Positions 7,926 to 16,000 of a DNA stretch of 64,000 nucleotides are shown piece after piece. Every line of letters starts with the position of its first letter. The stretch's first letter is position 1. A program made the position numbers and the translations under genes. Origin of the DNA: Bradyrhizobium sp. AZCC 2262 (GTDB lineage: Bacteria; Pseudomonadota; Alphaproteobacteria; Rhizobiales; Xanthobacteraceae); the NCBI RefSeq assembly GCF_036924535.1, contig NZ_JAZHRT010000001.1, forward strand, positions 3,596,001 to 3,660,000. The letters are read 5' to 3'. The notes beneath the pieces were generated by a model. That model saw nothing but the letters and a program-made list of their open reading frames with translations. It was not told the DNA's origin and ran no database searches.

Positions 7926-9188
7926 ATGCCAGTTCTAAAGCTAGGACGACGTGCCGTTACCGGCCTGCCCGCTGTATCAAAGCCGACGATCTTTTACGAC
8001 TCCGACCTGACCGGCTTCGGCGTCAAGGCGATGCCTTCGGGTGCCCTATCATGGATAGTCGAATACCGCCCGGGAGAAGGCGGCAGGCGCGTTGCAAAGC
8101 GCCGCATGGTGATAGGTACGCCCGCCACGCTCTCGCCTGAGAAGGCCCGTGACGCCGCTGAGACGTTGCTGGCCAAGGTTAAGTTGGGGGCTGACCCGGC
8201 GGCCGAGCGCGGCGCTGCCAGGAAGGCCGAAACGGTCGACGAGTTGATCGACAGTTTCGTCAAGGACCACCTCAAACCAAAATGCAAGGCGGGCACGATC
8301 CGACTCAACGCTGGTTATATCAAGAATCATATTCGCCCTGCCCTCGGCAAAAAGAAGGCCAAGGCTGTGACGCGTTCAGACGTTAACCGCCTCCACCTCA
8401 AGATAAAAGACGCCGGGTACGCTGTCGCAGCGAATCGCGTCGTGTCGCTGATCGGAACAATCTATGAGTTCGGCCTCGAAGAAAAAATACTTCCCAGGGG
8501 TACTGAGAATCCCGCCGGCGGCATTAAAATGTTCGACGAGAAGCCACGTCAGCGCTATCTCACCGGAGATGAACTGCAGCGGCTCGGGGCGGCGCTCAGT
8601 GAGGCTGAGACGGTCGGGATTCCGTGGGAGCCCGACCCGACGAAGAAAACGAAACACGCGCCCAAGCCTGAGAACCGACTCACCAAGATTGATCAACATG
8701 CCGCCGCAGCGTTGCGCTTGCTCTTGTTCACCGGCTGCCGATTGGGGGAAATCCTCAATCTCCGCTGGAGGGAATATGATGCCGGTCGCGGCTTGGCGTT
8801 CCTGCCGGACTCCAAAACTGGCCAGAAACCCGTGGTACTATCGGCGCCAGCCATCGCGATATTGGACACCCTGCCCCGCATCGGCGTCTACGTCATCGCC
8901 AGCGAGTCGGCTGGCACGAAGGACGAGACTCCGCGCGCCGACCTCAACCGGCCTTGGCGAGCAATCCGCAGGCGCGCTGGCATCGAAGACGTCCACATCC
9001 ACGACCTCAGACACTCGTTCGCCAGCGTCGGCGCGGGCTCTGATCTCGGTCTGCCGATCATTGGGCGTCTGTTGGGCCACACACAGGCGAGCACAACGCA
9101 GCGCTATGCACACATTGCGGTCAATCCCGCGAAGCGGGCTGCGGATCTAATCGCCGGCAAGATTGCCGACGCGATGAATGGGAAATAG
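7926..9188 (+). CDS. Tyrosine recombinase (phage/ICE integrase, DUF4102-type N-terminus)
   Basis: A 420-residue integrase that inserts and excises the element at tRNA-Pro. The start ATG at 7926 is preceded by GGAGAAAGCG. The N-terminal arm-binding domain (IFYDSDLTGFGVKAMPSGAL, residues 22-41) is typical of P4/IntS-like enzymes and is followed by a core-binding domain. The catalytic set is complete: Arg272 (TGCRLGE), His359-x-x-Arg362 (HDLRHSF), His385 (LLGHTQ) and Tyr394 (QRYAH). It reads away from the left attachment repeat, and no recombination directionality gene is adjacent. The AlpA-like gene at the far end is the likely partner. Confidence 0.95.
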   Translation: MPVLKLGRRAVTGLPAVSKPTIFYDSDLTGFGVKAMPSGALSWIVEYRPGEGGRRVAKRRMVIGTPATLSPEKARDAAETLLAKVKLGADPAAERGAARKAETVDELIDSFVKDHLKPKCKAGTIRLNAGYIKNHIRPALGKKKAKAVTRSDVNRLHLKIKDAGYAVAANRVVSLIGTIYEFGLEEKILPRGTENPAGGIKMFDEKPRQRYLTGDELQRLGAALSEAETVGIPWEPDPTKKTKHAPKPENRLTKIDQHAAAALRLLLFTGCRLGEILNLRWREYDAGRGLAFLPDSKTGQKPVVLSAPAIAILDTLPRIGVYVIASESAGTKDETPRADLNRPWRAIRRRAGIEDVHIHDLRHSFASVGAGSDLGLPIIGRLLGHTQASTTQRYAHIAVNPAKRAADLIAGKIADAMNGK

Positions 9189-9191
9189 AAA

Positions 9192-9217
9192 CAGCCCGCC
9201 CCTTGGAAGGCGGGCTG
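9192..9217 (+). terminator. Hairpin after integrase
   Basis: A perfect 9-bp stem (CAGCCCGCC / GGCGGGCTG) with an 8-base loop begins 4 bp after the integrase stop. No T-run follows, so it may need Rho or simply protect the mRNA end. Confidence 0.6.
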
Positions 9218-9332
9218 CGGCGCAATCAAGACGATCTGTCCGGCCGGCCGGACAGCGATTCGCAGGCTGGTGGAGTTGGGATTGAAGACCAAAAAAATAA
9301 ACACTTATCTTGGCGCAGGGAGGAATTTGACG

Positions 9333-9590
9333 TTGTCAAATGCAATTAAACGCTGGATTGGCGCGGTCTCAGACTTTCGAAAAGCTAGGCCGAAAGAATT
9401 TTACTGGTCAATTTTTGGAGCAGCGGCAGGTTTTCTCATTGGATTGTTGGTTGGCGGTGTAGGGGTTGCGGCCTTGGGCGGCGCGATCGGTGTATCTGCA
9501 TATTATGTCCTGCCCGTTGTTGGGGTGGCGATCGGAAACAGAGTAGGTATTTGGAGGGACAGGGCGGCCATCAAAAAGGTCGCCGATTGA
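9333..9590 (+). CDS. Small membrane protein of the element
   Basis: About 85 residues from a TTG at 9333, chosen because GGGAGGA lies upstream with good spacing. A GTG at 9270 in frame would add 21 residues but lacks a ribosome site. Two long hydrophobic, Gly-rich segments (IFGAAAGFLIGLLVGGVGVAA and GVSAYYVLPVVGVAIG, broken here for length) predict a two-pass membrane protein with a charged C-terminus (RDRAAIKKVAD). No family is recognised. It follows the integrase in the same direction and could be accessory cargo. Confidence 0.6.
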   Translation: MSNAIKRWIGAVSDFRKARPKEFYWSIFGAAAGFLIGLLVGGVGVAALGGAIGVSAYYVLPVVGVAIGNRVGIWRDRAAIKKVAD

Positions 9591-9787
9591 CCGCCACAGG
9601 TCGCCTGCCATCCGCCGGTTGGTGGAGAGGGACACCAGAACCAATCGGTGGCAACTGACGCTCCGCTCGGTCTGACGAGCGAGTTGATAGTTATCACAGA
9701 GCGGCATTGCGTATCCGAAATTGCTTCGTATGTTATCTCGGCGCGGACATTCATTCCGCATCCTCAATTTACCACGGGCCCGCGGGG

Positions 9788-10249
9788 ATGGTTCGCAAGC
9801 CAATTCACTTCCTTAGTGCTGGAAGCGCGGGTAATCGTGTCACGCGCGAGTATAGCGCTATTGCAACCAACTTCCTCAGGGCATCGTGTGAGGTCAGCGA
9901 AACTTGGGTTAGGCTATTCTTGGTCTATCATGCGATCGAATGCGCGTTGAAGGCGTATTTGGCGAGCAAGAATCCTTTGGCGAACAGGGATGCTTTAGAA
10001 GATAGATGGCAGCATCATCGCATCACGGATCTGACCGAAGAAGCAAAATCTCGTGGTCTGGAACTCTCCACCGAAGACAATTGCAGCCTGCAATATTTTG
10101 GTCCACTTTCAATGGCGGACGGTAAAGGTAAAAAGGACACCCGTCCTTCTCTGATCCTTCGTTTCCATATTTTTAGCGGTGCCAAGTCGGAATCGCCCGA
10201 TGTTCTGAAGCGAATTGCGGACGCGATCCTCAACCAAGTCACGCTCTAA
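9788..10249 (+). CDS. Hypothetical protein with HEPN-like helical core
   Basis: About 153 residues from the ATG at 9788 (27 more if the ATG at 9707 is used); the ribosome site is weak for both. The segment ETWVRLFLVYHAIECALKAY followed by HHRITDLTEEAKSRGLEL resembles HEPN-fold proteins, where a helix with R-x4-6-H (here RLFLVYH, R-x5-H) can form an RNase site. The match is by eye only. HEPN proteins are common in toxin-antitoxin and antiphage modules, so this could be defence cargo. No nucleotidyltransferase partner is visible. Confidence 0.6.
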   Translation: MVRKPIHFLSAGSAGNRVTREYSAIATNFLRASCEVSETWVRLFLVYHAIECALKAYLASKNPLANRDALEDRWQHHRITDLTEEAKSRGLELSTEDNCSLQYFGPLSMADGKGKKDTRPSLILRFHIFSGAKSESPDVLKRIADAILNQVTL

Positions 10250-10435
10250 TGCACACTGCCGGCTCCCACCGCGCAGGCGACGCCGCAGCCGCAAGCATGC
10301 GCCTGGCTTCCCCGCTTTCTCTCCCAGCTTTTGGAAACCAGCCTTTATATAAAGACGCCCCGCCATTTCTGACGAGGCGCCTTAGCGGCACGGGCTTGAT
10401 GGGTATCAGGCCATGACTGGCCGCGGAGAGTGGCT

Positions 10436-10600
10436 CTACTCCGCCGCTTCGACTCTATCGCAAGCCGACAGCGCGGGCAGCGCGTAGATATCCTCCGCGA
10501 ACGAGTCGCGCAGGCGGTTCAGCCAGCCCGGCAGCGGATCGTGCGGCAGCGCACCTACTAGCGTCGCTACCTTAGCCGAGGATAAACCGATCGCCCTCAT
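10436..10600 (-). CDS. Small hypothetical protein
   Basis: An ORF of 54 codons from the ATG at 10600. The frame stays open to 10723, so the start is uncertain. The C-terminal part (LPGWLNRLRDSFAEDIYALP, ending EAAE) looks like genuine protein sequence. It is divergent from the small ORF at 10641, with 40 bp between them. No family is recognised. Confidence 0.4.
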   Translation of the reverse strand: MRAIGLSSAKVATLVGALPHDPLPGWLNRLRDSFAEDIYALPALSACDRVEAAE

Positions 10601-10640
10601 CCGCTCAAAAGGCACCGCGCCAATTTTCGACGTCGACAAT

Positions 10641-10802
10641 ATGCTCCGAGTATACGAATACGATCCGAACTTGTGGGTCAGTACTATCGACCACGACCGC
10701 CCGAGATTGACAGCGCACATCAAGGCGGCTTGGGATCATAAGGATAGCAATCTAACGTTCATGAAAATCCTCCGCGAGCGAAAGATTCCGAAGGACAGTT
10801 AG
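10641..10802 (+). CDS. Small hypothetical protein
   Basis: An ORF of 53 codons beginning MLRVYEYDPNLWVSTIDHDR and ending with a basic tail (MKILRERKIPKDS). It was found by direct translation and is well composed for its size. The upstream frame remains open without a good start, so it may be the remnant of a longer gene. It ends tail to tail with the next leftward gene, the two stop codons overlapping by 4 bp. Confidence 0.45.
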   Translation: MLRVYEYDPNLWVSTIDHDRPRLTAHIKAAWDHKDSNLTFMKILRERKIPKDS

Positions 10803-11065
10803 GTGGCTTCCAAGATCTCGTCGGCTCCAGGTAAGTTTCCGAGAGCCTGTCTGAAGCCGGCGGCCCACTCGTCAATTTCTTCTTGCGATAAATTGGATCG
10901 CCGCAATCCACTAAGCGCAACGGTTACCGCTATTTCGCAGCAATGAACCCATCGATCTCCTTTGGTTCGAAAATACCATTGTAGGGCCAGTGCACCACAT
11001 TCCCTGCCATCAGATCGCAGCGACAACGACGAATTATGCTGACTCGGCAATGTGATTACTCCCAT
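10799..11065 (-). CDS. Hypothetical protein
   Basis: Starts at the ATG at 11065 (88 residues). A TTG at 11119 would give 106 residues, and neither start has a clear ribosome site. The protein contains CGALALQWYFRTKGDRWVHC, then a helical C-terminus with LSQEEIDEWAAGFRQAL. I do not recognise the family. It lies downstream of the structural-type operon in the same direction, separated by about 300 bp without a convincing gene (11066-11363). That stretch does contain a short frame ending FARWRWPERDDA (stop near 11163), possibly a gene remnant. Confidence 0.5.
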   Translation of the reverse strand: MGVITLPSQHNSSLSLRSDGRECGALALQWYFRTKGDRWVHCCEIAVTVALSGLRRSNLSQEEIDEWAAGFRQALGNLPGADEILEAT

Positions 11066-11363
11066 ACTCAGCTCGGTATCCCAACGGGAAAAGTCCGAGA
11101 GGCGAAGGCATTGGATCAAGCACTTCGCGGCGGTCGGCTCAAACCGTCGTGGTTGGCAGGTTAGGCATCGTCACGTTCTGGCCAACGCCACCTGGCGAAC
11201 TCCGCGTCGGCCGTTTCCGGTTCGTCGAAATCCGGGTCGAGCGTCGCCTCGCCACTTCAAGCCCCGGCATGACGACATGCAGCACAGGGTGGCGCGTGTG
11301 GTTACGGCGTGTCCTCGCCTTGGCGGTCGCATGTTTCGCCCCGAGTTGCGTCAATCTGGCTGG

Positions 11364-11615
11364 TCATATCCGGCTCCGCAGCTGCGCCCGAAGCCCGAGC
11401 GCGACCTCGACAGGCTCTGTGTCGCAGCCGATCAACGATCGTGGCTTGAGATCCAGCGGGCTCGCGCGGAACTTGCTCCGGCCTAGCGCGGCGGCAAGGG
11501 CGATTCTGATGTCCTGGTCGTGTGGATTGTCGAGGCCGCGCCGGAAAAGTTGGATTGCCTCGGGTGTGATGTGCGCAGAACGGCTGCGCTTGTTTCGTCT
11601 TTGTCGGGCGGGCAT
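11364..11615 (-). CDS. Small basic hypothetical protein, end of phage-type operon
   Basis: An 83-residue protein starting at an ATG that overlaps the upstream stop (ATGA), which fixes the start although the frame is open further. It begins MPARQRRNKRSRSAHITPEA and continues with a helical core (DIRIALAAALGRS). No domain is recognised. It is the last of a chain of leftward genes with overlapping ends that includes the small terminase. Confidence 0.55.
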   Translation of the reverse strand: MPARQRRNKRSRSAHITPEAIQLFRRGLDNPHDQDIRIALAAALGRSKFRASPLDLKPRSLIGCDTEPVEVALGLRAQLRSRI

Positions 11616-11869
11616 CAGCGCGGCTCGCCGAATTCCCGCAACGCCCAGGGCACGAAGTGCCCACCGCGCGTCTCGAATTCCGCCAGGAACGCACCGCCGA
11701 ACCGTTGCCACGCATCCTCTGCATCCTGCCGGGAAGGACGACCGTGGGCATCCGTCTGAACTAGTCCGTCCAAGTCGCCGAAAAGGTCGAATTCGGACTC
11801 AAACGCACACGACCACTCATCGAGACCGGCCGCTTGCGTACGTTTTTTCCGTCGTTTCCTGACCGGCAC
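11615..11869 (-). CDS. Small acidic hypothetical protein of phage-type operon
   Basis: An 84-residue protein with a basic start (MPVRKRRKKR) and a mainly acidic body (CAFESEFDLFGDLDGL). Its start shares one base with the small-terminase stop, and its stop overlaps the next start. This is consistent with translational coupling in a packaging-related operon. No family is recognised. Confidence 0.6.
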   Translation of the reverse strand: MPVRKRRKKRTQAAGLDEWSCAFESEFDLFGDLDGLVQTDAHGRPSRQDAEDAWQRFGGAFLAEFETRGGHFVPWALREFGEPR

Positions 11870-12204
11870 TAGCGGCGGTTTCCATAATCGGGTGTGCGAG
11901 GCGCGCGCGGCGCCTCAGGCCCGTCAACGCCATCAAGCGCCAGCTCGCGCAGCAACCGGGCGAATCCAATCCGGGAGTCCCTCTCAATCGCGACTTCTGG
12001 GCGAGGTTTCGGGCTGCCGAACCTGTCGATGAACGTCATGCCCTCGGCGTCGATGATCTCGCGCGCCTGCTGCCCACGATCCCATGCCTCTGCGGCCAGC
12101 GTGAGTAATCGGACATGATGCGGATCAAGGTCGAAATCGGCGTTTACAGAGCGCCACCACTTGCCGGTGGCCGGCCGAAGGTGGGCGGGTGTTTTGGCGG
12201 TCAC
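11869..12204 (-). CDS. P27-type phage small terminase subunit
   Basis: A 111-residue protein from the GTG at 12204, chosen because GGAG lies 10 bases upstream and the family normally begins close to this point; an upstream start at 12267 would add 21 unlikely residues. The pattern PHHVRLLTLAAEAWDRGQQA - REIIDAEGMTFIDRFGSPKP - RPEVAIERDSRIGFARLLRE is characteristic of P27-family small terminases, which recognise the packaging site and feed DNA to the large terminase. No large terminase follows, where a phage would normally have one. A satellite could use such a protein to redirect a helper phage's packaging motor. Confidence 0.8.
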   Translation of the reverse strand: MTAKTPAHLRPATGKWWRSVNADFDLDPHHVRLLTLAAEAWDRGQQAREIIDAEGMTFIDRFGSPKPRPEVAIERDSRIGFARLLRELALDGVDGPEAPRAPRTPDYGNRR

Positions 12205-12321
12205 AGCCAAGGTCTCCAAAATTTTTGTTGAACCGGGGCAGCGCGCGCGGCTGAAGAGGTTTGGCACCGGTGCGCGGCGCGCAATCTTGGAAGGCCATTT
12301 GGCACCCCTCCCCCGGTAGGG

Positions 12322-12522
12322 CTACAGCGGCTCCGCTGACGGCAGCGGTCGACGCACTTCCGGAACACGATCGACGTATTCAATCGGACCACGAACAACC
12401 ACAATGAACTGCATGTCGTTCGGCTCTCCGCATATCCCGACAACGTCGCATGATTGCCAGGTCTGCCGCCCTCGTCCATCCGTGGTGGCGAACTCGGCAG
12501 CGTACCGCTCAACAGCAATCAC
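12322..12522 (-). CDS. Small hypothetical protein of phage-type operon
   Basis: A 66-residue protein starting at a GTG that overlaps the upstream stop (GTGA). The sequence is beta-rich (QSCDVVGICGEPNDMQFIVV). It is separated by about 115 bp from the small-terminase start (12204). No family is recognised; its place beside the prohead protease suggests a head-related or regulatory role. Confidence 0.6.
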   Translation of the reverse strand: MIAVERYAAEFATTDGRGRQTWQSCDVVGICGEPNDMQFIVVVRGPIEYVDRVPEVRRPLPSAEPL

Positions 12523-12719
12523 GATATCGCCCGCAACTGGGCTGCGTGCCCATCGCTCGTTACCAAGAATTCAAACGTGGCGCCGGCCAGCGGCCTGACG
12601 ACGCCAGTTTCACGCATCATCTTGCGAGTGATGACGAAATGGGCTCCGGTGTCGTCGACCAGCCGTAGCCGGCCCACGCCATCGTCACAGACAACGCGCT
12701 GCAGGGATCCAACCCTCAT
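12519..12719 (-). CDS. Small hypothetical protein of phage-type operon
   Basis: A 66-residue, beta-rich protein (MRVGSLQRVVCDDGVGRLRL). Its start overlaps the protease stop (ATGA), and its own stop overlaps the next start. The tight coupling on both sides supports real translation. No family is recognised. Confidence 0.6.
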   Translation of the reverse strand: MRVGSLQRVVCDDGVGRLRLVDDTGAHFVITRKMMRETGVVRPLAGATFEFLVTSDGHAAQLRAIS

Positions 12720-13240
12720 AGCATCCCCCGCTTGCGCATTGCCTCACGCCGGGCCGCTATCCGACTTTTCGCTGCCGCGTCGTTGGCCGCGGCGGTGGTG
12801 GAACGCATCACGGCGGTTGTCTGCGGGTAAGCAGGCCACGCGACAGCGCTTATTTCGACCAGACGCGCATCGGTGATGGTGCGGAGCGGCAACCTGCTGC
12901 CACCATCATCCCAACTCTCCGCCCTCACGATAAACGAGGGCGAAATCCCGGACACATCTCGCCTGCCAACGGTTCCGGCAAGCGATTGTCCATCCGGCGT
13001 GTCCAGATTGACATCAACCTCGTATCGAAGTCCGAGGGCATCTTCCCGCAAACGAAGGCTCCCCGAGGACGTGCGCCCGACGACACGGCCAGAGTCGTGG
13101 TCGAGTAGCATCCTCACGTCATCCTCTGCGATGCTGCGCGTTAGGGAGCCCTTTGCGAACTTCTCGCGGAATTCGTTTGCGATGGTTGTGCTGGTGTCCC
13201 ACAGAACGGCGTAACCCCAAATAGTCTTAGCGTCGACCAA
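12716..13240 (-). CDS. HK97-family phage prohead protease
   Basis: A 174-residue protease of the HK97/U35 family. It begins TIWGYAVLWDTSTTI, contains REKFAKGSLTRSI and VRMLLDHDSGRVVGRTSSGS (His48 is the likely catalytic histidine) and DVSGISPSFIV with the catalytic serine region, and ends with a basic tail. In HK97-like phages it cleaves the delta domain of the major capsid protein during maturation. Here neither capsid nor portal gene is found, so it may act on a helper phage's capsid or be a relic. It overlaps its neighbours on both sides. Confidence 0.85.
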   Translation of the reverse strand: MVDAKTIWGYAVLWDTSTTIANEFREKFAKGSLTRSIAEDDVRMLLDHDSGRVVGRTSSGSLRLREDALGLRYEVDVNLDTPDGQSLAGTVGRRDVSGISPSFIVRAESWDDGGSRLPLRTITDARLVEISAVAWPAYPQTTAVMRSTTAAANDAAAKSRIAARREAMRKRGML

Positions 13241-13427
13241 CCTTTGCCTCCGCCTGCTCCAAGCGCGCCTCGCGCTTACCGAGCTTAGATTCTTTCCTCA
13301 ATGCGCGTGCAATTGCGATCGGATCCGTGTCGTCCGTTTTATAATATTTGCCACGGATGGAGATGCGCCGCTTCGTTTTGGTTCGTCGCTCGTCAGCCTT
13401 CTCAAGGGCGCGATGGTCAGTTGACAT
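13227..13427 (-). CDS. Small basic hypothetical protein of phage-type operon
   Basis: A 66-residue, strongly charged protein (KADERRTKTKRRISIRGKYY, then EARLEQAEAKVG). It overlaps the previous gene by 11 bp and the protease gene by 14 bp. The composition resembles a nucleic-acid-binding or scaffold-like peptide, but no family is recognised. Confidence 0.6.
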   Translation of the reverse strand: MSTDHRALEKADERRTKTKRRISIRGKYYKTDDTDPIAIARALRKESKLGKREARLEQAEAKVGRR

Positions 13428-14001
13428 AGCCAGCCTCCGTCACTTCACGCATGAACCGCGGAATATGGCCGTCGTTTCGATCACCAAGAAAGAACGGAAT
13501 CACCGGCCGCAAGTAGCTTTTCGCAACATCCTCGCGTTCCAAGTCGTCAAGCAATTCATCGTGCGATTGGCGGGCGGTTTCTACCTCGCTCAGCAACTTG
13601 CACAGAACACCAAGGCGGCGATCGTATTCAGGCCGCACGGTTGCACAAACCATCGCGCTGGCTCTACCGCGCGCTTCTTCCATCCTGCGACGTAGAATTT
13701 CTTGCGCGCTTTCGATGTTTCCCATCTCAGTCGCCACCGCGCGGAGCCGCTGCGACAATCCCGTAACAGAGTCCTCGGGATCCCCGAGAAGCCGCGCAAC
13801 TTCGGGCGCGACACTCTGACCGCCGGCCGCCTTCTCCGCTTCAATTTCGCCGTTAAGTTTTGTGCGCTCAGCGCGGAGTTCGGTGTAGCGGTTATGTAGC
13901 TCAGTCTGTTTAGCGGTCAGACCAGCATATTCCTGGCTCGATTCCGCCAATGACGGGACGCGGAACGGTTCTGCCGCAGTCTTTTTCAAAAGTGGTGCCA
14001 T
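13417..14001 (-). CDS. Coiled-coil hypothetical protein of phage-type operon
   Basis: A 194-residue protein, largely helical. Heptad-rich stretches (ELHNRYTELRAERTKLNGEI, and a second around MGNIESAQEILRRRMEEARG) predict a coiled coil at about residues 30-125. It ends with DRNDGHIPRFMREVTEAGYV. It could be a scaffold-like partner of the protease, but I cannot name a family. Its start shares a base with the upstream stop (TGATG). Confidence 0.65.
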   Translation of the reverse strand: MAPLLKKTAAEPFRVPSLAESSQEYAGLTAKQTELHNRYTELRAERTKLNGEIEAEKAAGGQSVAPEVARLLGDPEDSVTGLSQRLRAVATEMGNIESAQEILRRRMEEARGRASAMVCATVRPEYDRRLGVLCKLLSEVETARQSHDELLDDLEREDVAKSYLRPVIPFFLGDRNDGHIPRFMREVTEAGYVN

Positions 14002-14534
14002 CAGAAAATTTCCTTCATCAATTCTACGAATGCCTCGCCCTTCACCACGCCAGCGATGCGGTGCGGCGCCTGTTGATGCGACGCCAACTTTCCCGGCAGA
14101 ACGAACCGGGTCACCGTGCCTTCGGGGGTGTGTGCTGAAAGCTCACGCCAGCCGTGGACGAATTCGAAACGGTGGCCGCGGACGTCTTCCACGGCGTCGG
14201 GCTCGCCGCTGATAACGATCTCGGATTTCAATTCCAGATACTCAAGCGCCGAGCGCGGAATAGAATCCGGTGCATCAGCCGACAAGACTGCGCCACCAGG
14301 TGTCATCCCCGCATAGGCACGCGCATGATCCACGGCTTCGTGCAATTTGGGCGCGCTCATGAGGGTGGCCAGCAGCAGGCATACGTCCGCCTGATCCAAT
14401 TTGGGAGGGACGCCGGGCATGCCAGAAGGCAAAAGGTCGGCCTCCTGCAAACGCCTGGCGATTCCAGTGCTCCGCGAACGCGGGAATCCGATGTGACGCT
14501 CGATTGCGTCGAGCGTATTGTTGAGTGTGGCCAT
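14001..14534 (-). CDS. Hypothetical protein heading the phage-type operon
   Basis: A 177-residue protein with ribosome site GGAGAGCGGCC before the ATG. The N-terminal half (LDAIERHIGFPRSRSTGIAR, then LLPSGMPGVPPKLDQADVCL) looks like a small helical DNA-binding or regulatory domain of the kind that begins some phage operons; the second half is mixed. No family is assigned. It begins the chain of eight or more coupled leftward genes that includes the protease and small terminase. The 298 bp upstream (14535-14832) hold no convincing gene and may contain the operon's promoter. Confidence 0.65.
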   Translation of the reverse strand: MATLNNTLDAIERHIGFPRSRSTGIARRLQEADLLPSGMPGVPPKLDQADVCLLLATLMSAPKLHEAVDHARAYAGMTPGGAVLSADAPDSIPRSALEYLELKSEIVISGEPDAVEDVRGHRFEFVHGWRELSAHTPEGTVTRFVLPGKLASHQQAPHRIAGVVKGEAFVELMKEIF

Positions 14535-14832
14535 TGGGGCCGCTCTCCTTTCAGATTTAGGAATTGCGATTAGTTGGCTAAATAAAAGCCGACGCCGTTA
14601 CTTCCGCGGTCGTCGGGAAAAGGGCGGCGCCGGGTGGAGGCCAGCGCGCCAAGTGCACATCACGTCGGGCTACAAGACGCAGCCTGATAAGTGCTAAAGG
14701 GTTTGGCCGCTCTGCGAGCGTACACGCCCTTGTCGTGGCTCGTGGTTGCGGCCGCTGCGCGAGGGCTACTTTGGGCGCGGTCGTCCAGAATAACGCGCGG
14801 GCAAGGCGCGCTGCGGGGGAATCACGCAGAAT

Positions 14833-15546
14833 CTAAGCCGCCTGCCGCCCCTCTTCTGCCAGCGCTGCGTTCAGGGCAGCCACCGCCGCACGAACCTCTC
14901 TCCCGGCCATCCTGGGGGCATACTGGCCGCCGAAACCCAGATGCTCCCCGATCTCAGCCAGAGTGCTATCCGATGACGCCATGTCCAGGACGGCAACCAT
15001 CTTGTGGCCCAGCCTGTTGCGCAGCCGTTCGGCGTCCATCGCCCGAGCCAACTCCATTTGCGCATCTGGTATCTCGGCGTCGAAGTGCTCGGTGTCGGCC
15101 TTATCGCTCTTGCGTTGTCGTACCTCGCCGAACTCGGCCTCCGGCCCAACCCACTTGTGGCCGTTCCACACTTTCACCAGCCTGTTGTCGACCCAGCGCG
15201 TCATCCCGTGTTCATGGGCATAGATGATCTGCTTCGCGCTGACGTCAATCAGCTCGCGGTCCAGGTTGGGCAGCGACCGCGGCTCATTGGCCTCATCTGG
15301 CTCGTCCTCCTCATTGTCGTTCGCGGCCATACGCGGAGGCGCGTTCAGGTCCCGCCAAAGCCGGAGGCCGAAGAACGTGGCTTCATCCCCCTCCCGCTTG
15401 GCCCACGTCGCACAGGGCGACTGAGCGCGGTGTGTGGCATGTGTTGCTGGGGCGGCTTCCAGCCAGGCACGGCGGGCGGCCAGGCCTTCTGGGGTATCTG
15501 GGAAGTCGCCGGCCTGTACCGGGCCATTGTCGTTTGCGTGGTGCAT
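14833..15546 (-). CDS. Hypothetical element protein
   Basis: A 237-residue, mostly hydrophilic protein. It has a low-complexity acidic linker (AANDNEEDEPDEANEPRSL) and the frequent rhizobial AANDN signature. The C-terminal region (DSTLAEIGEHLGFGGQYAPR, MAGREVRAAVAALN) looks like a small helix-turn-helix-like module. The 454 bp before its start contain the iteron-like repeats, so its promoter probably lies among them. No family is recognised; it could be a replication or packaging accessory. Confidence 0.65.
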   Translation of the reverse strand: MHHANDNGPVQAGDFPDTPEGLAARRAWLEAAPATHATHRAQSPCATWAKREGDEATFFGLRLWRDLNAPPRMAANDNEEDEPDEANEPRSLPNLDRELIDVSAKQIIYAHEHGMTRWVDNRLVKVWNGHKWVGPEAEFGEVRQRKSDKADTEHFDAEIPDAQMELARAMDAERLRNRLGHKMVAVLDMASSDSTLAEIGEHLGFGGQYAPRMAGREVRAAVAALNAALAEEGRQAA

Positions 15547-16000
15547 TTTAGTCCTCGACGTGGTGCTGTGCTTATTGGCCGTCTTGGTGCGGCTCTGTGC
15601 TGTCGGCGCGGGGCCGATCTAGATTCTCAGTTTTGCGGATGCGACATTTTCGTTGATGGGCCGGTAGCGGGAGTGTTGGCTCTAGGGTGTTGGCCCGCCT
15701 GCCCGTGCGGAAATCGTGCGCACGTTTTTCGTTCTCGCACGGCTGCTAAATCATTGCCGTTGTTGAATTTATCTGCATATCGTGCGTGTTGCCGCCCCCT
15801 AGAGAGAAGGGCGCACGGTGTTCCCGCACGATATCTCCCTGTGTGTGGGTGTGATGAATCACACACCACACAGCAAACAGTGGTTGTTTGGTTCAAATCG
15901 CGCGCCGCGCTCATTCGTGTAAGTCCTTGTAGATGATATGATATTCGTCATATCGTGCGGCCGGGTGCGTTAGTTTCGTGCGCGCACGGTTGGCGCGCGG
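15547..16000. promoter_or_regulatory. Non-coding region with iteron-like repeats and palindromes
   Basis: The 454-bp gap between the helicase gene and the 237-residue gene. It holds ATATCGTGCG at 15777-15786 and 15950-15959, its reverse complement at 15825-15834, and a one-mismatch copy at 15711-15720. A palindrome GATATGA-6-TCATATC lies at 15935-15954 and overlaps one repeat. A near-palindrome TGTGTGGGTGTGA / TCACACACCACACA spans 15841-15871. Such clustering beside a RepA-like helicase fits a replication origin or a multi-site operator. Confidence 0.6.

Noticed and set aside
11139..11354. 71-codon leftward frame after the phage-type operon
   Set aside because: Arg-rich translation without start signals; another frame over the same DNA ends in a more protein-like segment but has no start.
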